Shown one piece after another: positions 7,495 through 15,084 of a DNA stretch of 64,000 bases. The DNA is from Thalassobacillus devorans MSP14 (GTDB lineage: Bacteria; Bacillota; Bacilli; Bacillales; Halobacillaceae). Every line of letters begins with the position of its first letter. The first letter of the stretch is position 1. The notes below the pieces were generated by a model that was given only the letters and a program-made list of their open reading frames with translations, was not told where the DNA came from and made no database searches. A program made the position numbers and the translations under genes. The stretch lies in the NCBI RefSeq assembly GCF_000496835.1, contig NZ_KI543238.1, forward strand, positions 400,229 through 464,228. The letters run 5' to 3'.

Positions 7495-9378
7495 ATGTTA
7501 ATTGAGAGGATGCATTGTGGTTTGGAGGAAAGTGACGTTTTAGCGCTTTTTGATTTAATCGATCAGAATGTTTGTCTAATTAATATGGAAACGAAGACGG
7601 TAACATGCAGTCATTCTTTGCAGAAAGAAAGTTATGCAAAGGAACAAATCCACCTGGACGACTGGTTAGATTTGTTTTACGTGTATGACCAATTCGGTAT
7701 TCAGCATTCATTGAAGCATGTAACCAAACAAAAAACTCTTTACAGCAAAGCGCGCCTTCTCTTCAAAGACCATCATCAATGGGTGCGATGTGCATTTAAA
7801 CAGTTATCACATCGACGAATTGTTGTAGCTATCGATCCTTTATATCAAGATGAAGTCAGTGTACCCCACCATTTGCCTTTCAACCAGGACATTCAACAAA
7901 CCTCAGCGGTAAAGGAAAACTCCGAAGAAACTACATTAAAAACTAAGAATCAAACAAGCACATTGGACAATCCTCTAGATATGAATTTTGGTGAATTACA
8001 CAAACAAATGAAAGCAATAACTGAAAACTTCCCTCATGGGTTAGCATTAATCAACAAGAAGTGGGAATTAACGTATGCAAATCCGCAAATGGAAAGAATG
8101 CTCGGTAAAGATTTGCAGTCTCATTACAAACATAAATTATGGCAATTATACCCGATTAGTGAGTACTACCTGTTTTATCGTCATTATTATATGGCACTAG
8201 AAATGGAACAACCGGTAACATTTGATGCTTATATGCAGGAACGAAAAATGTACGCCAGAATCACCATCTACCCTACGGATGATGGTTTCACCATTTTTAT
8301 ACAGGATGTTACGGTCAGAAAAAAATATTTGCACGCCCTGCAAGAAGCGGAAAAACGTTTTTCCCTGCTTGCTGATAATATTAAAGATGTGTTTTGGATA
8401 TGTGATGAGTCTTTTACAAAGCTGATTTATGTCAGTCCGCGCTTCAGGGATTTGTTTGGCCTTCCGTTAGAGGAAAGGGAAAGCGACCCTTTAACATGGT
8501 GGGAGCAGATAGCAGATGCTGAGTGCTATTCATACATCAGAGAGGGTTACCGTAAAATGAGCAAAGAAAATTCTCAGATTGAATACCGGATTACCACCCC
8601 TCAAAATGAAGTCAAATGGATTCGTACAAGAGGTTTCCCGGTGCAGGATGGGAAAGAAAAATATATCGTCGGTATCAGTGAAGATATCACGGAGATGAAA
8701 GAAAAGGAATCTTTCATGCGGCAATCCGAACAGTTGTCTGCAATTACACAAATGTCTGCAGGAATAGCACATGAAATCAAAAATCCACTGACGGCATTAA
8801 AAGGGTTTATGCAGCTAGGAACGGCAAATCCTGATCTGCGGGAATCCTATAACGAACTGTTGTTAAGTGAAGTGAATCGAATTGAGTCAATCGTGAACGA
8901 TTTTATGATGCTCGCTAAGCCTTCCTCATCTATCCAAATTGAAGAGGTGAATATTAAACAGACAATTGATTACGTTATTGAACTTTATCAATCATTGATC
9001 TCAGAGAAAAAAATCACTATTGATACCTCGATCGCCTGTGATGATTCGGCTATTCAATCCGATCCGAACCGGTTTAAACAAATCCTGATAAATATTATTA
9101 AGAATGCTATTGAAGCTGTAGAATGCCACGGAGTAATTCGGGTTGATGTTGTCTGTGAGAATGGAGAAGCATTAATCAAAATCTCAGACGATGGAAAAGG
9201 CTTATCGCAAGAAAAACTAAAACGACTAGGAGAACCTTTTTTCACAACTAAGAAAGACGGCACAGGATTAGGGATCATGGTTACAAGAAAAATGGTCGAC
9301 GATTTAGGTGGTACAATCCAATACTCCAGTGAAGAAGGTGTAGGAACATCGGTGGCTATTTTATTTCCAATTAAATAA
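7495..9378 (+). CDS. PAS-domain sensor histidine kinase, sporulation kinase-like (KinA/KinE type)
   Basis: A 627-aa soluble kinase with no membrane segments. An N-terminal PAS-like region is followed by a PAS domain (about 175-275), a second with PAC tail (about 285-405, ending VGISEDITEMK), a HisKA domain with the H box AGIAHEIKNPLTALKGF (phospho-acceptor His426) and a HATPase domain (N box NIIKNAIEA about 533-541, G1 DDGKG, G2 GTGLG about 589-593). Cytoplasmic PAS-PAS-HisKA orphan kinases with this H box feed the Spo0F/Spo0A phosphorelay in Bacillus. No response regulator lies nearby, consistent with an orphan. The ATG at 7495 (ribosome binding site GAGGTAG) is preferred to the TTG at 7492. 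Confidence 0.85.
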   Translation: MLIERMHCGLEESDVLALFDLIDQNVCLINMETKTVTCSHSLQKESYAKEQIHLDDWLDLFYVYDQFGIQHSLKHVTKQKTLYSKARLLFKDHHQWVRCAFKQLSHRRIVVAIDPLYQDEVSVPHHLPFNQDIQQTSAVKENSEETTLKTKNQTSTLDNPLDMNFGELHKQMKAITENFPHGLALINKKWELTYANPQMERMLGKDLQSHYKHKLWQLYPISEYYLFYRHYYMALEMEQPVTFDAYMQERKMYARITIYPTDDGFTIFIQDVTVRKKYLHALQEAEKRFSLLADNIKDVFWICDESFTKLIYVSPRFRDLFGLPLEERESDPLTWWEQIADAECYSYIREGYRKMSKENSQIEYRITTPQNEVKWIRTRGFPVQDGKEKYIVGISEDITEMKEKESFMRQSEQLSAITQMSAGIAHEIKNPLTALKGFMQLGTANPDLRESYNELLLSEVNRIESIVNDFMMLAKPSSSIQIEEVNIKQTIDYVIELYQSLISEKKITIDTSIACDDSAIQSDPNRFKQILINIIKNAIEAVECHGVIRVDVVCENGEALIKISDDGKGLSQEKLKRLGEPFFTTKKDGTGLGIMVTRKMVDDLGGTIQYSSEEGVGTSVAILFPIK

Positions 9379-9381
9379 TGG

Positions 9382-9413
9382 AAAAACAGATCCTTCAGGG
9401 TCTGTTTTTTTTT
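9382..9413 (+). terminator. Terminator after kinase gene
   Basis: AAAACAGA paired with TCTGTTTT and nine Ts. A TTCGACA heptamer (9412-9418) adjoins its end. Confidence 0.85.
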
Positions 9414-9528
9414 CGACATATTACCCGGGAAATGAGCTGGTTCAAATTGAAAGATTGGCACAATTATGAATGATGAAATTGCTTAAATCGCTTACATGAA
9501 ACTTTTTAATAAGTTTATTGCATAGCTG

Positions 9529-9557
9529 TTTACAAACGTCGAAAGCCTCGTTATAAT
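9529..9557 (+). promoter_or_regulatory. Sigma-A promoter of yitT-like gene
   Basis: TTTACA (9529-9534), a 17-base spacer and TATAAT (9552-9557), about 60 bases before the gene. Confidence 0.7.
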
Positions 9558-9620
9558 CCCGATTGTACTGAAAAAAGAAAAGTAAGGTGTAGAGAAAAAT
9601 TTCAACAAGGGGGCTTTCTG

Positions 9621-10469
9621 ATGCTTAAAAAATTATTATCTTTTTTACTAATAAATATCGGTGCATTTGCAGTTGCGGTTAACGTACATTTTTTCTTATC
9701 TCCCAATGATCTCGCAACTGGTGGGGTCAGTGGGCTCTCGATTGTATTGAATAAAGTATTTCCTGAAGTGTCACTCGGTATCATCATGGTGATATTAAAT
9801 ATTATTTTATTCATCGTTGGAATTATCTTTCTCGGCTTTCAATTTGGTGCCAAGACGATCTATGCCAGCTTTGCGCTATCTTTCATGGTATGGGGACTGG
9901 AAGTAGTTTATCCGATGGAAACAGCGTTAAGCAATGATATATTGATTCAATTGATCATAGGACAAATTATCGCTGCCTCAGGTATGGCGATTGTTTTTCA
10001 TCAGGGAGCATCAACCGGAGGCACGGATATTCTCGCAATGATTATGAATAAGTACTTCTCTTTTGAAGTGGGTAAAGGCGTATTAATGTCTGATATCGCA
10101 ATCGCTGCATCATCTGTTTTCTTATTTGGACCGACTGTTGGAATGTACGCTTTCTTCGGTGTCATTTTAAATGGTCTGGTCATCGATTACGCTCTACAGC
10201 AATTTGACCATAAAAATGAAGTTGTTATTATCAGCAGGGAAAGTGAACAAGTGCGTGAATTTATCGTCAGAACTCTTGGGAAAGGAGCGACGATTCATAC
10301 AGCCCGAGGCGCTTTCAATTATGATGACAAAGAGGTAATAACGACGATTTTGGGAAGAAAAGATTTTACCCGACTTAAAAAATATATTTCAGCGATTGAT
10401 GACCGTGCGTTTATTACGGTTCATTCAATGAACGAAATTCTCGGGGAAAACTTCAAACGTCTGGCTTAG
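9621..10469 (+). CDS. YitT-family membrane protein (DUF161 + DUF2179)
   Basis: A 282-aa protein. The first about 195 residues form five to six membrane helices with the DUF161 signatures (FFLSPNDLATGGVSGLSI and HQGASTGGTDILAMI). The C-terminal soluble part (about 200-282) is the DUF2179 domain (GATIHTARGAFNYDDKEVI and DDRAFITVHS). Bacillus genomes carry several paralogues (YitT, YpjC, YqfU, YvjA); the transport or regulatory role is not established. It has its own promoter and terminator, so it is monocistronic. Confidence 0.88.
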   Translation: MLKKLLSFLLINIGAFAVAVNVHFFLSPNDLATGGVSGLSIVLNKVFPEVSLGIIMVILNIILFIVGIIFLGFQFGAKTIYASFALSFMVWGLEVVYPMETALSNDILIQLIIGQIIAASGMAIVFHQGASTGGTDILAMIMNKYFSFEVGKGVLMSDIAIAASSVFLFGPTVGMYAFFGVILNGLVIDYALQQFDHKNEVVIISRESEQVREFIVRTLGKGATIHTARGAFNYDDKEVITTILGRKDFTRLKKYISAIDDRAFITVHSMNEILGENFKRLA

Positions 10470-10475
10470 TGGATT

Positions 10476-10512
10476 AACCCGGCTGAAACGAAATGATTTC
10501 AGCCGGGTTTTA
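10476..10512 (+). terminator. Terminator after yitT-like gene
   Basis: AACCCGGCTGAAA paired with TTTCAGCCGGGTT, a 13-bp stem with a following T stretch. Confidence 0.9.
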
Positions 10513-10538
10513 CTATTCCAATAGGAATGCCTCACTGG

Positions 10539-10585
10539 CTGGAAGATCATCTTTATGAGTAACTCACATAATGATGATCTTCCAG
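10539..10585. repeat. Perfect 13-bp inverted repeat
   Basis: CTGGAAGATCATC (10539-10551) and GATGATCTTCCAG (10573-10585) with a 21-base loop. It adjoins the left end of the dispersed repeat that follows. There is no T run, so it is not a classical terminator. Confidence 0.75.
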
Positions 10586-10606
10586 ATAAGCTCCCTTTTA
10601 TGGAAT

Positions 10607-10829
10607 ACTCAGTTTCGAGAGAAACTGTTTTCCGTTATGGTGATGGGCGTTTGGAGGTCCGGGAAATCACTCGCTTTCCATGGGTGGACGGTGAGCTTCC
10701 TCAGGCTCCGCCTTGCGGGATCTCACCATGTCCTATCCTCCCATTGGACTTTGACTAAGCTTCTTGAATAGACACCGCACGAAGAAAATGCGTAGCATTT
10801 TCGAGGACTCGCAATTTCCCGGCCCTCCT
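10607..10829 (+). repeat. Dispersed intergenic repeat, copy A
   Basis: It begins ACTCAGTTTCGAGAGAAA and contains GGAGGTCCGGGAAATCACTC followed by GCTTTCCATGGG, then GTGAGCTTCCTCAGG and CCTTGCGGGATCTCACC. The same string recurs at 34477-34617 and, inverted and diverged, at 10974-11147. The type (CGCTTTCC...GAGCCTCCTC...GGGTCTCACC) is one I recall as a high-copy intergenic repeat of Halobacillus/Virgibacillus-like genomes. Short reading frames inside it are not genes. Confidence 0.75.
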
Positions 10830-10973
10830 TACGTTTATGAGAAAAACGGAAACACCTGCAAGCAGAATCAACATTATAACAGTTACAAAGAGGGCTTATT
10901 TCCTGAATCACTAGGCCTTTTCATGCAGAAAATGTGGAAGATATTTTCTTACAACGTAGGCAAAATATGAATA

Positions 10974-11147
10974 AGGTGGCGGGGAAACGGTGAGACTCCC
11001 GTGGGAGAAGGGGCTAGGCGAGACCCCACAGGTCGTGAAACGACCGAGGAGGCTTGCCAGCCTCCCCCACAGGAAAGCGAATCGTTTCCCAGCCCCCTTT
11101 CCCCTGTCTCGGTAACGAACCCGAATTACTTTGAAACTGAGTCTTCC
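10974..11147 (-). repeat. Dispersed intergenic repeat, copy B (inverted)
   Basis: Read on the minus strand it runs GACTCAGTTTC, GGTTCGTTACCG, GATTCGCTTTCC, AAGCCTCCTCGG and GTGGGGTCTCGCC, the same order of blocks as copy A. It ends on the plus strand with GAAACTGAGTC, the exact complement of the start of copy C and nearly that of copy A. Confidence 0.75.
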
Positions 11148-11352
11148 ATAATCCGGTCCTATTGCTGAATAAGCTTTTTATGAAAAACAACCACGTTTAA
11201 CGAATAAATGAATTAATCTTCTCAAAATTTCTTTGTGTAACACCAGTCCAACTTTCTTGAAAACCCCTTTTAGATTTAAATTTCAACAATTGTGAATTGT
11301 TTGATATAATACTGGTGAATGAGTTACTTTATTTTGGGGAAGGGGATGTACT
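11148..11352. other. Remainder of gene-free tract upstream of acyl-CoA synthetase
   Basis: A/T-rich intergenic DNA with no reading frame that has a ribosome binding site. Its only recognisable element is the promoter at 11282-11310. Confidence 0.6.
11282..11310 (+). promoter_or_regulatory. Sigma-A promoter of acyl-CoA synthetase gene
   Basis: TTCAAC (11282-11287), 17-base spacer, TATAAT (11305-11310). The spacer contains AATTGTGAATTG, a small imperfect palindrome. Confidence 0.6.
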
Positions 11353-12933
11353 ATGGATAGAGAATCGTTGATAGCTCCAGAGTCTTATAATGTAGTAAGT
11401 GAAATTGAAAAGTATGCAAAAGAACCTGATCGCAAAGCGTTGCAGTGGGAAGACGAGCAGGGAAATCAAAAAGAGATTACATATTCAGAATTGATTCACA
11501 ATGCCAACAAAATTGGTAACGCTTTCAAACGGGAAGGCTTGGAAAAAGGGGATAAAGTTCTAATTATGATTCCTCGCCTGATAGAAGCTTACCAGGTATA
11601 TGTCGGAGCTTTAAAAGCAGGGCTGGTTGTCATACCAAGCTCGGAAATGCTCCGTACCAAAGATTTGCAATATCGGATTACTCATGGTGAGGTAAGCGGG
11701 GTTGTCAGCTTCCATCCATATACAGGACAATTTGATAATATTAAAGGAATAGATACCATTAAAAAGTTTACGATCGGTGCAGCTGTTGAAGGATGGACAT
11801 ACCTTGATGATTTGCTTAAAGAAGAAAAAGTCTCGTCTGAACTGGAGATGGCTGATACTAAAAGGAATGATATGGCCTTCTTATCCTATACCTCTGGAAC
11901 TACGGGAAATCCTAAAGGTGTTGTCCATACGCATGGCTGGGGTTACGCTCATTTAAAAATAGCTGCTGAGAACTGGCTCAGTATCCAGGATGGAGATACG
12001 GTATGGGCTACTGCTGGTCCTGGCTGGCAAAAGTGGATTTGGAGTCCGTTTTTATCTGTCCTTGGGTCTGGAGCCACCGGACTGGTTTATCAAGGTAAAT
12101 TTGACCCTAAAACCTATTTAGGTATACTAGAACGCTATACAGTCAATGTGCTCTGTTGTACGCCAACTGAATACCGTTTGATGGCTAAAGTGGATAACCT
12201 GGATGAATATCATCTACCTGCATTGCACAGTGCGGTTTCTGCCGGAGAACCATTGAACAGGGAAGTCATCGATACTTTCCAAAAACACTTCAATGTCACC
12301 GTACGAGATGGATATGGTCAAACAGAAAATACCTTACTTGTCGGTGTGATGAAGGATATGGATGTCAAGCCAGGCTCGATGGGGAAACCGACACCTGGAA
12401 ATCGAGTGGAAATCATCGATGAGATGGGAGAGCCGGTAGGACCAGGAGAGGTAGGAGATATTGCGGTTCATTTAGAAACGCCCGCCTTATTCAAAGCATA
12501 TTACAAGGATCCTGAACGTACAAAAATGTCTTATCGCGGCGACTATTATGTAACAGGTGATCAGGCTTCTAAAGATGATGAAGGATATTTCTGGTTTGAA
12601 GGCAGAAGTGATGATATTATTATCAGCTCTGGCTACACGATTGGTCCTTTCGAAGTAGAAGATGCACTAGTGAAGCATCCTGCTGTCCAGGAATGCGCTG
12701 TAGTAGCAAGTCCGGACGAAGTTCGTGGTAATATTGTAAAGGCTTATATCGTACTGAAGGAAGGAAAAAATGGGAATGAGTCCCTTATTAAGGAGCTCCA
12801 GGAGCATGTCAAGGAATTGACTGCCCCATATAAGTATCCTAGAAGTATCGAGTTTATTGCGGAATTGCCTAAAACTACATCAGGGAAAATCAGAAGGGTA
12901 GAATTAAGACAAAAAGAAAAGCAGCAATCATAA
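11353..12933 (+). CDS. Medium/branched-chain acyl-CoA synthetase (MbcS-like)
   Basis: A 526-aa ANL-superfamily ligase that activates a carboxylic acid as acyl-AMP and transfers it to CoA. Motifs: P-loop SYTSGTTGNPKG (178-189), GYGQTE (320-325), YVTGD (399-403) and the catalytic lysine in TTSGKIRR (Lys512). Length and the ATAGPGWQKWIW segment fit the MbcS/AcsM branch (methylbutyryl- or medium-chain acyl-CoA synthetase; YtcI in B. subtilis) rather than acetyl-CoA synthetase. That branch would feed branched-chain fatty-acid precursors from free acids. Ribosome binding site GGGGAAGGGG. It is monocistronic. Confidence 0.82.
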   Translation: MDRESLIAPESYNVVSEIEKYAKEPDRKALQWEDEQGNQKEITYSELIHNANKIGNAFKREGLEKGDKVLIMIPRLIEAYQVYVGALKAGLVVIPSSEMLRTKDLQYRITHGEVSGVVSFHPYTGQFDNIKGIDTIKKFTIGAAVEGWTYLDDLLKEEKVSSELEMADTKRNDMAFLSYTSGTTGNPKGVVHTHGWGYAHLKIAAENWLSIQDGDTVWATAGPGWQKWIWSPFLSVLGSGATGLVYQGKFDPKTYLGILERYTVNVLCCTPTEYRLMAKVDNLDEYHLPALHSAVSAGEPLNREVIDTFQKHFNVTVRDGYGQTENTLLVGVMKDMDVKPGSMGKPTPGNRVEIIDEMGEPVGPGEVGDIAVHLETPALFKAYYKDPERTKMSYRGDYYVTGDQASKDDEGYFWFEGRSDDIIISSGYTIGPFEVEDALVKHPAVQECAVVASPDEVRGNIVKAYIVLKEGKNGNESLIKELQEHVKELTAPYKYPRSIEFIAELPKTTSGKIRRVELRQKEKQQS

Positions 12934-12943
12934 TCAACCAGAG

Positions 12944-12977
12944 AAAGCAGGTGTCCGTCTAATGTCACCTGCTTTTT
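12944..12977 (+). terminator. Terminator after acyl-CoA synthetase gene
   Basis: AAAGCAGGTG paired with CACCTGCTTT, followed by TTT. Confidence 0.9.
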
Positions 12978-13056
12978 AAAAAATTCCATCTTCATCCTTA
13001 TTTCCAGGGATTGGGTATGATAAGATTAGAGTAATATGCTGTATAGGGGGCAGAAC

Positions 13057-13182
13057 GTGGACTGGATAAAGAAAATTGCATTTATAATGGTCATAGGTAT
13101 TGCGCTGGCGGTCATTCCTTTTCAAGTCCAAAGCCCACAAATAGACAAACAAGAGAAGTGGGAGAGTTTGGAGGAAACATAA
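13057..13182 (+). CDS. Small single-span membrane peptide (41 aa)
   Basis: GTG start behind AGGGGG. The product is MDWIKKIAFIMVIGIALAVI followed by a polar tail ending KWESLEET: one membrane span with an acidic C-terminus. An in-frame ATG exists at 13036. It lies 68 bases before the GNAT gene and could be cotranscribed with it. I do not recognise the family. Support is the ribosome binding site and a coherent N-in membrane-peptide composition. Confidence 0.45.
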   Translation: MDWIKKIAFIMVIGIALAVIPFQVQSPQIDKQEKWESLEET

Positions 13183-13250
13183 TACTAATGATAGTCAAGT
13201 ATAGCCTTTCTCTACCCAGGGAAAGGTTTTTATTTTAGAGGAGGAGATAA

Positions 13251-13679
13251 ATGATTCGTGTGGCGGAATTAGAAGATGCAGAAGAATTAGCAAGGCTGGT
13301 AACTGTGTTAGGCTATCCCTCTACTAAACGGGAAATGGCCGTTAGATTTGCTAAAATAAAGATGAAGACTGATTATCAGACGTACGTATATGAAGAAGAT
13401 GGGAACCTGTTGGGAATGATAGGGATGGTTCATGGCTTCCGATATGAGGGGAATGAAAGTTACATAAGAGTAGTAGCGGTGGTCGTGGATGAGCAGCATC
13501 GCGGAAGAGGAATTGGCAAACGGCTCTTTGAGCTAGCAGAACAGTGGGGAAAAGCGAAAGGTGCTGTCTCCATGATTCTGAATAGCGGCAATCGATCAGA
13601 AAGAGCTGAAACTCACAGTGTTTATGAACAATGGGGATTCATAAAAAAGTCAACCGGCTTCGTAAAACCGTTCAACTAA
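13251..13679 (+). CDS. GNAT-family N-acetyltransferase
   Basis: A 142-aa single-domain protein. The acetyl-CoA binding motif A is VVAVVVDEQHRGRGIGKRLF (pyrophosphate loop HRGRGIG, 83-89), followed by the usual motif B region (SERAETHSVYEQWGF). The substrate cannot be told from sequence. GAGGAGGAG lies before the ATG. A strong terminator follows. Confidence 0.85.
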   Translation: MIRVAELEDAEELARLVTVLGYPSTKREMAVRFAKIKMKTDYQTYVYEEDGNLLGMIGMVHGFRYEGNESYIRVVAVVVDEQHRGRGIGKRLFELAEQWGKAKGAVSMILNSGNRSERAETHSVYEQWGFIKKSTGFVKPFN

Positions 13680-13697
13680 AACATATTTTTCTGCGCT

Positions 13698-13738
13698 AAC
13701 GCCTATTCTGACTATTGTCAGAATAGGCGTTGTTATTT
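13698..13738 (+). terminator. Terminator after GNAT gene
   Basis: A perfect 15-bp stem, AACGCCTATTCTGAC paired with GTCAGAATAGGCGTT, with a four-base loop, followed by GTTATTT. Confidence 0.85.
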
Positions 13739-14001
13739 AAAGTTAAAATAAAAAGGGCATGTAGTGATGAAAATAGTTGAATATTAAGCCTTAAAATATG
13801 GTTCGTGAAAAAATCAGGTTCACAAGCGGTTATAACACTTTCCTCACTTAAACCTCTCCTTCTGTATAACGGCTAACTGATAGAATTTTCTGTCATATCC
13901 AATTTTAATCTTTCTTTCTTGTAAAAGAAAAGGTATTCCTATAATGTTTTAAGCGAATGATATAATAAAAATGATTTTAAGTTTACAAGGAGTGGACAAG
14001 C
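13739..14001. other. Intergenic DNA without recognisable gene
   Basis: An A/T-rich stretch. Two TATAAT-like hexamers (about 13940 and 13961) near its right end probably serve the next gene. I see no reading frame with a ribosome binding site. Confidence 0.5.
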
Positions 14002-14256
14002 GTGAGTAGACGTTTCACCCATATATTCAATTCATTGGTCGGTATTTTGCTGATTATTGAAGGGGGTCTATATATATTTATGATGAACAAAGACGATACC
14101 CTCCACTTACAGAGCATCATTGTAACTTTTCTTCTGCTATTGGCATGGGGCATGTCTTACCGTAAACAATTAAAAGAAGAAAATTCGATACCATGGTTGA
14201 CGGTCACTCTTATCCTCATGATTCCTATGATTTTGCCATGGTTGTTTTTCATCTGA
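14002..14256 (+). CDS. Small three-span membrane protein (84 aa), function unknown
   Basis: GTG start with AAGGAGTGG upstream and a TATAAT about 35 bases before. The sequence MSRRFTHIFNSLVGILLIIE continues into three hydrophobic segments (about 8-28, 36-52, 63-84) and ends within the last span. I cannot assign a family. It converges with another small membrane-protein gene only 19 bases away, with no obvious terminator between them. Confidence 0.6.
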   Translation: MSRRFTHIFNSLVGILLIIEGGLYIFMMNKDDTLHLQSIIVTFLLLLAWGMSYRKQLKEENSIPWLTVTLILMIPMILPWLFFI

Positions 14257-14275
14257 ACTCTGGAGGAGCGCTGTA

Positions 14276-14554
14276 TTAATATAATATATATCCTAACGAA
14301 CCAAATATCACAGCACTCCCCAGATAAAGGTGACCGAATATACGATGTTTTGTTTCCTCTGCACTCATCTCTACGATTCCCGAAAAGATGAGAAACAGGG
14401 CCGCTATGATAAAAGTAGTCAGTTCCACTGTAGTCCATCGGTTTCTCTCAATCAGAATTAACAGCCATATTTCAATGGGAATAGCTGTAATTAGCGGGAA
14501 ATACAATGGATTGAACCACTCCTCCCACTTTCTCCACTTACGCAAAACTTTCAC
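14276..14554 (-). CDS. Small three-span membrane protein (92 aa), function unknown
   Basis: A basic, Trp-rich N-terminus (MKVLRKWRKWEEWF) and three hydrophobic segments. The start is either the GTG at 14554 or a TTG three codons later, which has AAGGAAGTG at better spacing. It ends facing the 84-aa gene on the other strand. Family not recognised. Confidence 0.55.
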   Translation of the reverse strand: MKVLRKWRKWEEWFNPLYFPLITAIPIEIWLLILIERNRWTTVELTTFIIAALFLIFSGIVEMSAEETKHRIFGHLYLGSAVIFGSLGYILY

Positions 14555-15084
14555 TTCCTTTCTTTAGAGCCGCAGTACTGCAGGCAAAGTGCCGACTGTA
14601 CCAAACCCTAAGTTCTGTGTGGTAATCCGATAAGGATTTTACAACTCAATTTTCTCACGGTCTTTAATTCAATCTCATACATCCCTACCTTAATCAAATG
14701 ATTAATAAAAGGACGGAAATAGAGCAAACTTAATAGCAGGGCTGTCGAGGTCGTATAACCCCCGGCACTTTGGTGAACGGTTTTTCCGAGTGGAAGAATC
14801 TCACTGCCCCGGTCCCGTAATATCAGGTAGGGACACCTCTGCTTTCGACAAAAACAATGTAAATTCGACATAATTTGACTTATTGCGAGCTATTTGTTCC
14901 ATATTGTTTTATAAGTAACTTAAAGAGGTTTGTCGATAATTTTTATTTCTGGTAAAGTAACTCCTTGGCTGCGTAACCAGATAAACGATATCTAATTACC
15001 ACGTCTTCCTCTCTAATTACTAATTTCAAAAAGATTTCCTGGAGTTGTTGTAATGATAACAAATTATGAAAGGAAAGGTTTAAA
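14555..15084. other. Gene-poor region with clustered 0A-like boxes and promoter-like sequences
   Basis: TTCGACA at 14844-14850 and at 14864-14870 (exactly 20 bp apart), and TGTCGAT at 14931-14937, resemble Spo0A boxes. On the minus strand TCGACA-17-TATAAA reads away from the transporter. On the plus strand TTGTCG-17-TAAAGT (14930-14958) reads toward it. A minus-strand frame at 14608-14871 has no ribosome binding site and I do not accept it as a gene. Confidence 0.4.

Noticed and set aside
9054-9461. 135-codon minus-strand frame
   Set aside because: It lies antisense to the HATPase end of the histidine kinase and crosses its terminator.
10555-10970. Several 60-70 codon frames on both strands
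   Set aside because: They lie wholly or partly inside dispersed repeat copy A and its flank, with no coding signature.
14608-14871. 87-codon reading frame on the minus strand
   Set aside because: No ribosome binding site before its ATG and no recognisable family. A competing frame starts nearer the promoter-like sequence. It may be part of a decayed gene, but there is no evidence.
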